Assembly (NCBI GenBank): GCA_017649745.1
Contig: JAGCGE010000299.1
Coordinates: 1 to 8,849, forward strand
Direction: 5' to 3'
Length of the DNA stretch: 8,849 nt
DNA from: Clostridiales bacterium
GTDB lineage: Bacteria; Bacillota_A; Clostridia; Saccharofermentanales; Saccharofermentanaceae
Under the pieces are notes generated by a model. The model did not search any database. It saw only the letters and a list, made by a program, of their open reading frames with translations, and was not told the DNA's origin. Within the stretch, counting starts at the first letter, position 1, and every line of letters begins with the position of its first letter. A program made the translations under genes and the position numbers. Below, piece after piece: positions 1 to 4,908 of the stretch.

Positions 1-1
1 C

Positions 2-148
2 AAGAAAGTAGCAACATTAGTTGCAAGTGTGATGTTGATAACAGCTGGCGGTATATTTATCGTTGGCATGGTAGAAGGAGCCAGGGAAGAGCTGGCAAAA
101 ATGAAAAAGGAGGCAGAAAAAGATGAAGAAGTTCTGCAAGGCAGTTGA
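2..148 (+). CDS. Small membrane protein, 5' end outside the window
   Basis: An open frame runs from the window edge to a TGA at 146-148 (49 codons, 48 residues visible), so the true start is upstream. The visible part begins with a hydrophobic stretch (VATLVASVMLITAGGIFIVGM) that fits one membrane segment, followed by a highly charged Lys/Glu tail (about 25 residues) likely to be helical and cytoplasmic. Its last 26 bases overlap the next gene, and the ribosome binding site of that gene (AAGGAGG, about 104-110) lies inside this frame. This is the normal arrangement for co-translated phage genes. I do not recognise the family. The architecture of one membrane helix plus charged tail recurs in the following genes. 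It could also be the C-terminal end of a larger membrane protein. Confidence 0.6.
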   Translation, partial: KKVATLVASVMLITAGGIFIVGMVEGAREELAKMKKEAEKDEEVLQGS

Positions 149-257
149 CGTGATCTATAAGATCACAATGACCGGATATTTGGTAATATACGGTACAATA
201 GCGGTAAAGAGTTACCGTGATATGAGCATTTATCTTAAAAAAGATAAGAAGGATTGA
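123..257 (+). CDS. Tiny membrane-associated protein (44 aa)
   Basis: ATG at 123 is preceded by AAGGAGG about ten bases upstream, inside the end of the previous gene, and the frame ends at TGA 255-257. The product is 44 residues: a basic start (MKKFCK), a moderately hydrophobic centre (about residues 16-30, TMTGYLVIYGTIAV), and a Lys/Asp-rich end. One short membrane helix is possible but weaker than in its neighbours. I do not recognise a family. Support comes from the well-placed ribosome binding site, the 26-base overlap with the upstream frame, and the terminator-like hairpin just after the stop. It is short, so a chance open frame cannot be excluded. Confidence 0.55.
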   Translation: MKKFCKAVDVIYKITMTGYLVIYGTIAVKSYRDMSIYLKKDKKD

Positions 258-262
258 ACCAT

Positions 263-297
263 TTAGGGAGATTGGAAACAGTCTCCCTAATATTTTT
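263..297 (+). terminator. Hairpin plus T-tract (attenuator or terminator)
   Basis: Arms 263-273 and 280-290 pair over 11 bp (TTAGGGAGATT with AGTCTCCCTAA, one U-G wobble) around a 6-base loop, followed by TATTTTT at 291-297. The next ribosome binding site (GGAGG) begins at 298, right behind the T-tract, so the hairpin sits between two genes that are probably co-transcribed. Partial termination or 3'-end protection of the upstream message is likely. Confidence 0.7.
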
Positions 298-308
298 GGA
301 GGTGAAAA

Positions 309-524
309 ATGAACACAGTACAAGTAATTTGTCTAATAGCGATTATCATCGTTAGCTTTCTTTTTGGACGTGCAACAAAGAGAACAAAATTGCCTATTAT
401 GGGGAGCCTGATATTTGAAAAGAAAGGTCCTCAATTTAAGTTTAATTGTGACTCTCTTTATGACCTTGAGAAGTACAATTATGTGGCTTTGAAGATAGAT
501 TCGCGGCAGAATCAAGAGTTATAA
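309..524 (+). CDS. Membrane-anchored small phage protein (71 aa)
   Basis: ATG 309 follows GGAGGTGAAAA, a strong site with good spacing, and the stop is TAA 522-524. Residues about 6-20 (VICLIAIIIVSFLFG) form one clear membrane helix, followed by a basic RATKRTK segment, so the C-terminal part should be cytoplasmic. The C-terminal 40 residues have the pattern G-x-L-x-(F)E...GP-x-F...D-x-L...Y..-ALKIDSRQNQEL. From memory this resembles a small hypothetical protein common in clostridial and streptococcal phages, where a short strand-rich domain ends in ..YV.LKV..SQ. No function is known to me. The last coding bases contain a 19-base sequence that recurs at the end of the gene at 1541. A terminator-like hairpin follows the stop. 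Confidence 0.75.
   Translation: MNTVQVICLIAIIIVSFLFGRATKRTKLPIMGSLIFEKKGPQFKFNCDSLYDLEKYNYVALKIDSRQNQEL
497..515 (+). repeat. Gene-end repeat, copy 1 (AGATTCGCGGCAGAATCAA)
   Basis: This 19-base stretch recurs at 2308-2326 with one C-to-T difference, and in both places it spans the last codons of a gene. It contains an inverted repeat GATTC-6-GAATC. Here it reads D-S-R-Q-N-Q in frame; in the second copy the CAG codon is TAG, the annotated stop. Confidence 0.75.
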
Positions 525-526
525 TG

Positions 527-560
527 AAGGCGCGGGTGTAAATGTGCCTTATATTTTTTA
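527..560 (+). terminator. Hairpin plus T-tract, weak terminator
   Basis: Arms 527-533 (AAGGCGC) and 544-550 (GTGCCTT) pair over 7 bp with one G-U wobble and a 10-base loop, followed by ATATTTTTT. The ribosome binding site of the next gene (GAAAGGAG) follows closely. The stem is short and the loop long, so it is probably a leaky attenuator. Confidence 0.55.
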
Positions 561-584
561 AAAAAGAAAGGAGACAGACAAAAG

Positions 585-1154
585 ATGGATGAGTACGAAA
601 AGACAATGTGTGAGGGTATAGTAAAGGCCCTTACAGAAGAAGTAGAAAGGACAAGGAGAAGTTTAGCGGGATCGAGCATTACCCCGCAGGACAGAAAGGA
701 GTTAGTTGGGCGGTTATTGCTGATCGCTCAGAAGTCGAATGAAACGCGATCTTTAAAGGATCACGAAATTATGGAGAAAGAGTATGAACTCAAGGTTCGC
801 GGACAGGATCTTGAGGAGAGAAAAACAGCTCTTGAAGAACGGAAATTGGAGCTGGAAGAAAAGAGACTCGAAAAGGAGTCTATGCACAAGGATGATGAAA
901 TCGTATACAAATACGAAGAATTGAAAGTGCAGCAGAAAGAAGGCAAGAAAAATAGAACGAAGGATTACATTGTAACAGGTGTAAACTTGGTTGTTACAGC
1001 AGTCATGAGCTTAATCGCTATGGCTAAGACGGACAAGCATGTCAGTCAGATTGGCATGCACGAAGAAGATAATATTATCAGTGGAGTAGCTGATAAGGAA
1101 CGAGCAAAGAATGGTCTCGATGTAGTAGGTTTTACGAGACGATTCTGGAAGTAG
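585..1154 (+). CDS. Coiled-coil protein with one membrane segment (189 aa)
   Basis: ATG 585 follows GAAAGGAGACAGACAAAAG. The first 125 residues are very rich in Glu, Lys and Arg; residues about 60-118 (Leu-spaced runs such as LEERKTALEERKLELEEKR) should form a long coiled coil. Residues about 127-146 (YIVTGVNLVVTAVMSLIAMA) form one membrane helix, followed by a roughly 40-residue tail. A long soluble N-terminal coiled coil anchored near the C-terminus would be cytoplasmic if residue 1 is inside. I do not recognise the family. It could act as a scaffold or tether for the other membrane proteins of this operon; that is inference. The stop is TAG, rare in this window, and an in-frame TAA follows directly. 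Confidence 0.8.
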   Translation: MDEYEKTMCEGIVKALTEEVERTRRSLAGSSITPQDRKELVGRLLLIAQKSNETRSLKDHEIMEKEYELKVRGQDLEERKTALEERKLELEEKRLEKESMHKDDEIVYKYEELKVQQKEGKKNRTKDYIVTGVNLVVTAVMSLIAMAKTDKHVSQIGMHEEDNIISGVADKERAKNGLDVVGFTRRFWK

Positions 1155-1161
1155 TAACCAA

Positions 1162-1197
1162 TAGGGGGTTTGAGTTAATCAGATCCCCTAAGATTTT
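1162..1197 (+). terminator. 12-bp hairpin followed by AGATTTT
   Basis: Arms 1162-1173 (TAGGGGGTTTGA) and 1179-1190 (TCAGATCCCCTA) pair over 12 bp with two wobble pairs and a 5-base loop. The T-tract (TTTT at 1194-1197) is short, so termination may be partial. The shared TTTTGACATATTT block starts in the same T-tract, and the next gene's ribosome binding site follows. Confidence 0.65.
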
Positions 1198-1216
1198 GAC
1201 ATATTTCAATAGGAGG
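1194..1216 (+). promoter_or_regulatory. Shared pre-RBS block TTTTGACATATTTCAAT, copy 1
   Basis: TTTTGACATATTTCAAT at 1194-1210 is followed directly by AGGAGG. The same block recurs at 2744-2759 and 3840-3853, each time just before a ribosome binding site. TTGACA looks like a sigma-70 -35 box, but a -10 at the usual spacing would fall on the start codon, so a leader or junction element is more likely than a promoter for this gene. Confidence 0.5.
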
Positions 1217-1223
1217 ACCTAAA

Positions 1224-1445
1224 ATGAAAGGAAAATGGAGCATTTTGGCAGTAATCGCTGGTATTGTAGGAGTAATCTGCGAGAGAATGTCAACAAAAGA
1301 GGCGGAAGCAGAGCGCATGGAGGAGATTAATAATCTCAAGGAACGTGTATGTGAGCTCGAGATATTCTGCGAGAACGATGTTGTAGTAAACGAAAAGAAA
1401 GGAGAGACCAATGGTGAAGCGGGAGTCTTTGGAAGAGAGGAGTAA
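1224..1445 (+). CDS. Small membrane protein with coiled-coil tail (73 aa)
   Basis: ATG 1224 follows AGGAGGACCTAAA. Residues about 5-19 (WSILAVIAGIVGVIC) form a short N-terminal membrane helix; residues about 22-50 are acidic with heptad-like spacing (MEEINNLKERVCELEIF), consistent with a short coiled coil. Stop is TAA 1443-1445. The last 35 bases overlap the next gene, whose ribosome binding site (AAAGGAG, about 1398-1404) lies in this frame. The design of a short helix plus a short coiled coil is very common for tiny phage proteins of unknown role. No specific function can be assigned. Confidence 0.75.
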   Translation: MKGKWSILAVIAGIVGVICERMSTKEAEAERMEEINNLKERVCELEIFCENDVVVNEKKGETNGEAGVFGREE

Positions 1446-1548
1446 GAAACTTCTCGACAGAATTAAGAGATCAAAAGAGAAAGCACACAGAAGAAGAGAA
1501 ATAGTAACGGTTGTTACTCCGGTTCTAAAGGGAGGAAAAGATGAGTAA
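1411..1548 (+). CDS. Small very basic protein (45 aa)
   Basis: ATG 1411 lies seven bases after AAAGGAGAG in the preceding gene, and the frame ends at TAA 1546-1548, overlapping the next gene's start in the string ATGAGTAA. The product is 45 residues, dominated by Lys, Arg and Glu (MVKRESLEERSKKLLDRIKR and on), probably one long amphipathic basic helix followed by a short VTVVTPVL stretch. There is no clear membrane segment. It could bind nucleic acid or the acidic tails of neighbouring proteins, but nothing shows this. It fills what would otherwise be a roughly 95-base gap between the flanking genes, and it overlaps both, which supports it being a real gene. Confidence 0.6.
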   Translation: MVKRESLEERSKKLLDRIKRSKEKAHRRREIVTVVTPVLKGGKDE

Positions 1549-2320
1549 ATTCATGAAAGAACTTGCCAAGATTGAATCGTGGCTTTCCAAGGATCGTGCA
1601 AAAAAGTATACAGCAGTAAATGCTATTGGTGTAGTTGTTACTGCTGGAGTAAGTTTCAAAGCTGGACGTAATGTCCAGAAAAAGATTGACGACGGGACTT
1701 TTGAAAAGGCTGATATTTTAAAGAACGGCTTTGCTATTGCTCTTGTTGTAGCAATTACTGAGTTTGCCGGTTATAAGAGCTATGCAATTAACGTTGAGCA
1801 GATTGCAAAGCTTACAGTAGCTACAACTGCAGCATATAAGGAAAGAGATGCCTTTAAGAAGAAGCTTGAAGAGGTTTCTGGCAAGGAAGAAGTCAAGAAA
1901 GTCGAAGAAAAGATTGCAGAAGAGCACGTTGAATCTAATCCTAACCCGGCTTGGCCTGATATTTCTGGTAGCTGCTGGTGGATGGATCATTACACCAAAG
2001 CTTGCTTCTATACGAGTGAGGCAAATTTGGTAAAAGCATGGACAAAAATGTCCAATCGACTTGTTTGCGGAAGCAGTGTAAGCATTGGAGACTACTTCGA
2101 TGAGATCGAATACATCGATTGTTTCGGTATTCCGAGCAGAGAATTGACCGATAAATTCGGTTGGAACGGAAATTATGATACGTTTAACAGCCGTGCAACG
2201 ATCAAGACAAACTACGGAGCCGATGTAATGCCGAACGGAACGCCTTGTCGAGTGTTTGAATTTATGCCTAATCCGGAATCTTTGGCTGAAATGGCTAGAA
2301 GATGCGGAGATTCGCGGTAG
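1541..2320 (+). CDS. Two-helix membrane protein, DUF6353-like
   Basis: ATG 1541 follows AAAGGGAGGAAAAG. Residues about 24-42 (NAIGVVVTAGVSFKAG) and 63-80 (GFAIALVVAITEFAGY) are two membrane segments, followed by a charged helix (about 95-130) and a globular end (about 145-259) with CFYTSEANLVKAW, IEYIDCFGIP, FGWN and CRVFEF blocks. From memory this order (two N-terminal helices, charged linker, then an F-Y...LNEVYD.LGIP...GW domain) matches DUF6353 proteins of Firmicutes phages, whose function is unknown. It is the best recognised member of this membrane cluster. The stop is TAG. Reading through it would add four residues (NQTI), echoing the QNQEL end of the protein at 309. TGATATTT occurs in its coding frame at 1711 and 1957. 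Confidence 0.85.
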   Translation: MSKFMKELAKIESWLSKDRAKKYTAVNAIGVVVTAGVSFKAGRNVQKKIDDGTFEKADILKNGFAIALVVAITEFAGYKSYAINVEQIAKLTVATTAAYKERDAFKKKLEEVSGKEEVKKVEEKIAEEHVESNPNPAWPDISGSCWWMDHYTKACFYTSEANLVKAWTKMSNRLVCGSSVSIGDYFDEIEYIDCFGIPSRELTDKFGWNGNYDTFNSRATIKTNYGADVMPNGTPCRVFEFMPNPESLAEMARRCGDSR

Positions 2321-2326
2321 AATCAA
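2308..2326 (+). repeat. Gene-end repeat, copy 2 (AGATTCGCGGTAGAATCAA)
   Basis: Second copy of the 19-base sequence at 497-515, with 18 of 19 identical. The single C-to-T change converts the CAG codon of copy 1 into the TAG stop at 2318-2320. After both copies come AATGAAG, a hairpin and GAAAGGAGACA, so the similarity extends in outline through the whole junction. Confidence 0.75.
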
Positions 2327-2335
2327 ACTATTTAA

Positions 2336-2360
2336 TGAAGTAATAAACTTCAGCTGTTTT
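2336..2360 (+). terminator. Weak hairpin TGAAGT/ACTTCA
   Basis: Arms 2336-2341 and 2347-2352 pair over 6 bp around a 5-base loop; GCTGTTTT follows. It sits where the stronger hairpins lie in other junctions of this operon. The short AT-rich stem and the four bases before the T-run make it a poor terminator. Confidence 0.3.
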
Positions 2361-2390
2361 AAAAACAAAAATAAGAAAGGAGACAAAAAA

Positions 2391-2687
2391 ATGGCTGAGA
2401 ACAATGAGAACTATGTTGTAAATGAAGTAGCAAATGAGGAGGCACCGGCTGAGGTGTCGACGGAGTACACGCCTGAAGTTAAGGCGGGCCCCAGTACGGG
2501 GTTTGTAGTTAAGGTTGTAGCAGTTGTTGGAGCTGCAGGATATGGAATCTACGCAGGTGTGCGTGATTTCCTGGATTGGCGCAAGAAGAGAAAGGAGCGC
2601 AAGGCTAACGAGAAGGCCGTTCAGAAGGACGGCGAAGTGATCATCGACGCGATCGATGATATTCCGGATGACATTCCGGAGAAGTAA
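2391..2687 (+). CDS. Single-pass membrane protein (98 aa)
   Basis: ATG 2391 is chosen because AAGAAAGGAGACA precedes it; a longer in-frame start at 2256 lies inside the upstream gene and has no such site. The first 32 residues are acidic (Glu-rich, with no Lys or Arg before residue 31), residues about 37-57 (GFVVKVVAVVGAAGYGIYAGV) form one membrane helix, and the next 20 are strongly basic (DWRKKRKERK). By the positive-inside rule the N-terminus would be outside and the acidic C-terminus (DAIDDIPDDIPEK) in the cytoplasm. I do not recognise a family. It is the last of the membrane-protein run and is followed by the strongest terminator of the window, so it probably ends that operon. Confidence 0.8.
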   Translation: MAENNENYVVNEVANEEAPAEVSTEYTPEVKAGPSTGFVVKVVAVVGAAGYGIYAGVRDFLDWRKKRKERKANEKAVQKDGEVIIDAIDDIPDDIPEK

Positions 2688-2698
2688 TATTTGAGCAC

Positions 2699-2747
2699 GG
2701 TTATAGGGCTTGACATTATAGTCAGGCTCTATAGCCTTTTCTTTTTT
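2699..2747 (+). terminator. Strong rho-independent terminator
   Basis: Arms 2699-2714 and 2721-2736 pair over 16 bp with three wobble pairs and no mismatch, closed by the loop ATTATA and followed by TTTTCTTTTTT (2737-2747). This is the clearest terminator in the window and a likely end for transcripts of the membrane-protein operon. The last four T bases also belong to the TTTTGACATATT block of the next gene. Confidence 0.88.
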
Positions 2748-2765
2748 GACATATTCAATAAAGGA
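2744..2765 (+). promoter_or_regulatory. Shared pre-RBS block TTTTGACATATTCAAT, copy 2
   Basis: TTTTGACATATTCAAT (2744-2759) is followed by AAAGGAG (2760-2766). It lacks one T relative to the copy at 1194. Its first bases are the T-tract of the strong terminator, so any promoter for the downstream genes would have to begin here or lie upstream of the hairpin. Confidence 0.5.
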
Positions 2766-2774
2766 GACAATAAT

Positions 2775-3023
2775 ATGGTAATTAAAAAGCTTTACAATTC
2801 GTATAATATGATCTCTAAGATTAATGGGATCACAAATAAGACTGAAATTCTGAATAAGGTACAGGATTTTGACAGAACTGATGCAATTAAGGGACTTGTA
2901 TACATTGAGGGTCTCTTTGATGGATTGGTTGCGGGACATTACATTTCGAAAAATATGGCCGATGCGACGTTCACTATGGATTTGAATCGTATCGCAGCTT
3001 TGGAGGTAGGCAAGCATGCGTAA
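2775..3023 (+). CDS. Small soluble protein of unknown function (82 aa)
   Basis: ATG 2775 follows AAAGGAGACAATAAT; an in-frame ATG at 2691 lies upstream of the terminator hairpin and is rejected. The product is 82 residues and mostly helical in character, with no membrane segment (MVIKKLYNSYNMISKINGIT..., then IKGLVYIEGLFDGLVAGHYI). It has no Cys motif and I recognise no family. The stop TAA 3021-3023 overlaps the start of the lipoprotein gene at 3016, whose ribosome binding site (TTGGAGG) lies inside this frame, so the two are probably translationally coupled. It may therefore work with the lipoprotein, but that is inference. Confidence 0.7.
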   Translation: MVIKKLYNSYNMISKINGITNKTEILNKVQDFDRTDAIKGLVYIEGLFDGLVAGHYISKNMADATFTMDLNRIAALEVGKHA

Positions 3024-3837
3024 ATTATGTGTGTTATGCCTTATATTTTTTTTTGTAGGCTGTGCAGCTAATAAAAATGTTGTAGAGTCTGCTATAACAG
3101 TGCCGGTAACGACTCCTACATGCACTGAGGGAGTCTCGTTCATATCTAAGGGTGGCAGTACTGTAACGCCGACTGATACTGTTTCAGTTACCCCTACTGC
3201 TACTGTCACCCTGTCTCCTTTACCGACACCGACTGATATTCCCACTCCAAGTCCTACAAATACACCGAAACCGACTAAAACACCAACTCCTAAACCTACT
3301 AAGACTCCTACACCTAAACCGAGTGATTCGACAAAAATAGTCCCTTATCCGACAGGTAAAGTAGGAACTCAGTATACGGATGATAAAAATGGACATACTT
3401 GGAAGCCATTAGCTAGGTATCAAGCTATCACAAATAAAAATAGTATTGAGTATAAGCTAATGAAACAAGAAAAGACTGATTCTAATGGTTTAAGATATTT
3501 AGTTGATCCTAATGGGGTAAAGAGGTATTGTATAGCTCTTGAACCTCAATGGGCTGGAGGGCAATCTGTAGACATTGGTCGTTGTATAGATATTCAGATG
3601 ACTAATGGAGCAGTTCTTCATTGTGTGCTTTGCGACTGTAAAAGGCATGAAAAAAGCTGGAACAAAGAAGGCAGATACGGGAGTAAAGGAGAGCTAATCG
3701 AGTTTATAGTCGATTTAGACAAAGTTTCAAAGCAAGTAAGAGCTCACGGAGATGCTTCTTACGTGAGTAAAGAGTTTGAAGGTGGCGTTATCAGTATAAC
3801 AGTATTAGATCTGTATATTGCTGGATACGGTCACTAA
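3016..3837 (+). CDS. Secreted lipoprotein with Pro/Thr wall linker
   Basis: ATG 3016 follows TTGGAGGTAGGCAAGC. Residues 1-15 form a short signal peptide (basic MRK, then a hydrophobic core) ending in FVG-C16, a slightly unusual lipobox (Phe at -3). The mature lipoprotein would be anchored to the outer leaflet of the cytoplasmic membrane by Cys16. Residues about 50-104 are rich in Thr and Pro, including KPTKTPTP twice, typical of linkers that cross peptidoglycan. Residues about 115-273 form a globular domain with YCIALEPQWAGGQSVDIG, DIQMTNGAVLHCVLCDCK and ELIEFIVDLDKVSKQVRAHGD. From memory a similar IG..D..L..G....VLGD.K.....EFIVD pattern occurs in extracellular clostridial proteins; I cannot name its activity. 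A phage surface lipoprotein might alter the infected cell's surface, for example superinfection exclusion (inference). Base use looks more AT-rich than the flanks. Confidence 0.85.
   Translation: MRKLCVLCLIFFFVGCAANKNVVESAITVPVTTPTCTEGVSFISKGGSTVTPTDTVSVTPTATVTLSPLPTPTDIPTPSPTNTPKPTKTPTPKPTKTPTPKPSDSTKIVPYPTGKVGTQYTDDKNGHTWKPLARYQAITNKNSIEYKLMKQEKTDSNGLRYLVDPNGVKRYCIALEPQWAGGQSVDIGRCIDIQMTNGAVLHCVLCDCKRHEKSWNKEGRYGSKGELIEFIVDLDKVSKQVRAHGDASYVSKEFEGGVISITVLDLYIAGYGH
3046..3054 (+). other. Run of nine T bases inside the signal-peptide codons
   Basis: T9 encodes Phe11-Phe13 of the lipoprotein signal peptide. A run of this length early in a surface-protein gene can slip in replication or transcription; a one-base change would shift the frame before the lipobox. 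Confidence 0.6.
3268..3315 (+). repeat. Two tandem 24-base units encoding KPTKTPTP
   Basis: Residues 85-92 and 93-100 of the lipoprotein are both KPTKTPTP. The two DNA units differ at several synonymous third positions, so the duplication is not recent or has been kept at the protein level. Similar partial units (PTPTDIPTPSPTNTP) precede it. Confidence 0.8.
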
Positions 3838-3839
3838 GA

Positions 3840-3859
3840 TTTTGACATATTTTAAGGAG
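3840..3859 (+). promoter_or_regulatory. Shared pre-RBS block TTTTGACATATTTT, copy 3
   Basis: TTTTGACATATTTT (3840-3853) directly follows the lipoprotein stop codon and runs into AAGGAG. As in copy 1 it is preceded by TAAGA. The hairpin here is poor: only a bulged stem formed by the last codons of the upstream gene (about 3807-3832). Confidence 0.5.
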
Positions 3860-3869
3860 AGTAAATATT

Positions 3870-4730
3870 ATGGCAATGGACATTGATTATGTAGTAAGAA
3901 TGGCTAAATTAACACCGAATTCAGGAGATAGAATTGCTATTTCCATTAATTCTCATAAGTTTCATGAAATCGAGAAGTATTTGTATTGCGATGTTCAAGT
4001 AATTGGACAAAAGTGCGTATTTAAATTTTCTGAAAAGACGCCCGGAATAAAAGGAATTGGAGGAAAAGTTACCTTCTATAAAGGATCTAACGGTATTTAT
4101 ATCGCTCGTTTCACATCAAAACGTGTAATAAATATGCTTCTTCCTTTCTGTGGAGAATACTCTGAAGTAGTATATCCAAACCATTTTAATCCTAATCACC
4201 CGGAATTCTGGATTAATCTTTACCAGAAACAGAATTTTACTAACGTATATAAGAATACATCTACAGAAGTATCATCAGTTAAGTCAGTTAATATTGATCC
4301 TACTATAACAACTGCAAAGGTAGAAAGGATGTTAACCAAGGAAGAAATTTCTAAAGATCCTAATGCAATCAGAATTCTTACCGGCGATAAATTGGCTGAT
4401 ATTGTTAGTAAACAGCCGGCACCAGCAAAAATAGATCTTACACAGTTAAATCTTGCTGAAGCAATGACTAATCAGACTATGTTTGCTCAGTATGTTATCG
4501 ATGAAGCACATCTGTGCACCAGAAATATGCAGAGAAAGTTTGCAGCATTGATCAATCATCGTCTCAATAAGATTCCTTTGACAGAAGAAGAGGCTATTAA
4601 GCATTACGAACTTAATAAGCTGTTGGTGAATTACATCAGACTTCAGGATTCTGTAGAGCACTTAATGCAGCAGTTTATGGAAGACTCGGGAAGGAGGTAT
4701 AAATCTAATGATAGTGAAGGAAGCGTATGA
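3870..4730 (+). CDS. Soluble protein of unknown function (286 aa)
   Basis: ATG 3870 follows AAGGAGAGTAAATATT; the alternative ATG at 3876 would drop only two residues. The first 100 or so residues look strand-rich (RIAISINSHKFHEIEKYL, CVFKFSEKTPGIKGIGGKV, VTFYKGSNGIYIARF), the middle (about 125-195) is polar and probably flexible, and the last 90 residues are helical with many Gln, Leu and Arg (AQYVIDEAHLCTRNMQRKF and on). There is no signal peptide or membrane helix. I recognise no family. The strand-rich front and helical back suggest a two-domain binding protein. Its last 23 bases overlap the next gene, whose AAGGAGG lies inside this frame, so it begins the string of small genes to the right. 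Confidence 0.8.
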   Translation: MAMDIDYVVRMAKLTPNSGDRIAISINSHKFHEIEKYLYCDVQVIGQKCVFKFSEKTPGIKGIGGKVTFYKGSNGIYIARFTSKRVINMLLPFCGEYSEVVYPNHFNPNHPEFWINLYQKQNFTNVYKNTSTEVSSVKSVNIDPTITTAKVERMLTKEEISKDPNAIRILTGDKLADIVSKQPAPAKIDLTQLNLAEAMTNQTMFAQYVIDEAHLCTRNMQRKFAALINHRLNKIPLTEEEAIKHYELNKLLVNYIRLQDSVEHLMQQFMEDSGRRYKSNDSEGSV

Positions 4731-4908
4731 CATCATTAAACTCGATTATGAGTGCGATGGTGTAAGAGAAGCAAAGAAATGTTCAATGGATTGTGCGGCT
4801 TGTGCGCATTTTGTTGATCATGATCGTAGAGAAGAAGCTATTAAAAGACTCCATGAGTTTGCTGGAGATATTCTTAACATCGTAGAAGGAGAAAGAAAAG
4901 ATGGCTGA
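4708..4908 (+). CDS. Small Cys-rich protein, probable metal site (66 aa)
   Basis: ATG 4708 follows AAGGAGGTATAAATCTA. Cys16, Cys25, Cys29 and Cys32 form a C-x8-C-x3-C-x2-C pattern, with His34 and His38 close by, consistent with a zinc site or a small redox cluster. The C-terminal half is a charged helix (EEAIKRLHEFAGDILNIVEG). It is the first of three consecutive small Cys-rich genes. Its TGA stop (4906-4908) lies inside the start of the next gene (ATGGCTGATATTT), which is also a copy of the junction word CTGATATTT. I do not recognise a named family; small zinc-ribbon-like proteins are common in phage early regions. Confidence 0.75.
   Translation: MIVKEAYDIIKLDYECDGVREAKKCSMDCAACAHFVDHDRREEAIKRLHEFAGDILNIVEGERKDG

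Noticed and set aside
1197..1226. Sigma-70-like promoter (TTGACA, about 18 bases, TAAAAT), with similar arrangements at 2745 and 3841
   Set aside because: The -10 box would overlap the start codon, so transcription would begin inside the gene and the upstream ribosome binding site would be useless. The shared block is more likely a leader or junction element.
2256..2390. Longer N-terminus for the membrane protein at 2391
   Set aside because: It would start inside the upstream gene without a ribosome binding site, while 2391 has an excellent one.
1718..2404. Open frame on the - strand (228 codons)
   Set aside because: Shadow of the DUF6353-like gene; composition is typical of an antisense reading (rich in Ser, Cys, Phe), with no supporting signals.
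2328..3245. Long open frame on the - strand (305 codons)
   Set aside because: It runs across three well-supported + strand genes and the strong terminator, has low-complexity Val/Thr/Gly content mirroring the Thr/Pro repeats, and lacks a plausible ribosome binding site in context.
3229..3330. CRISPR-like or tandem-repeat array in the lipoprotein gene
   Set aside because: The repeats are codons of a Pro/Thr linker, vary at third positions, and have no spacer structure.
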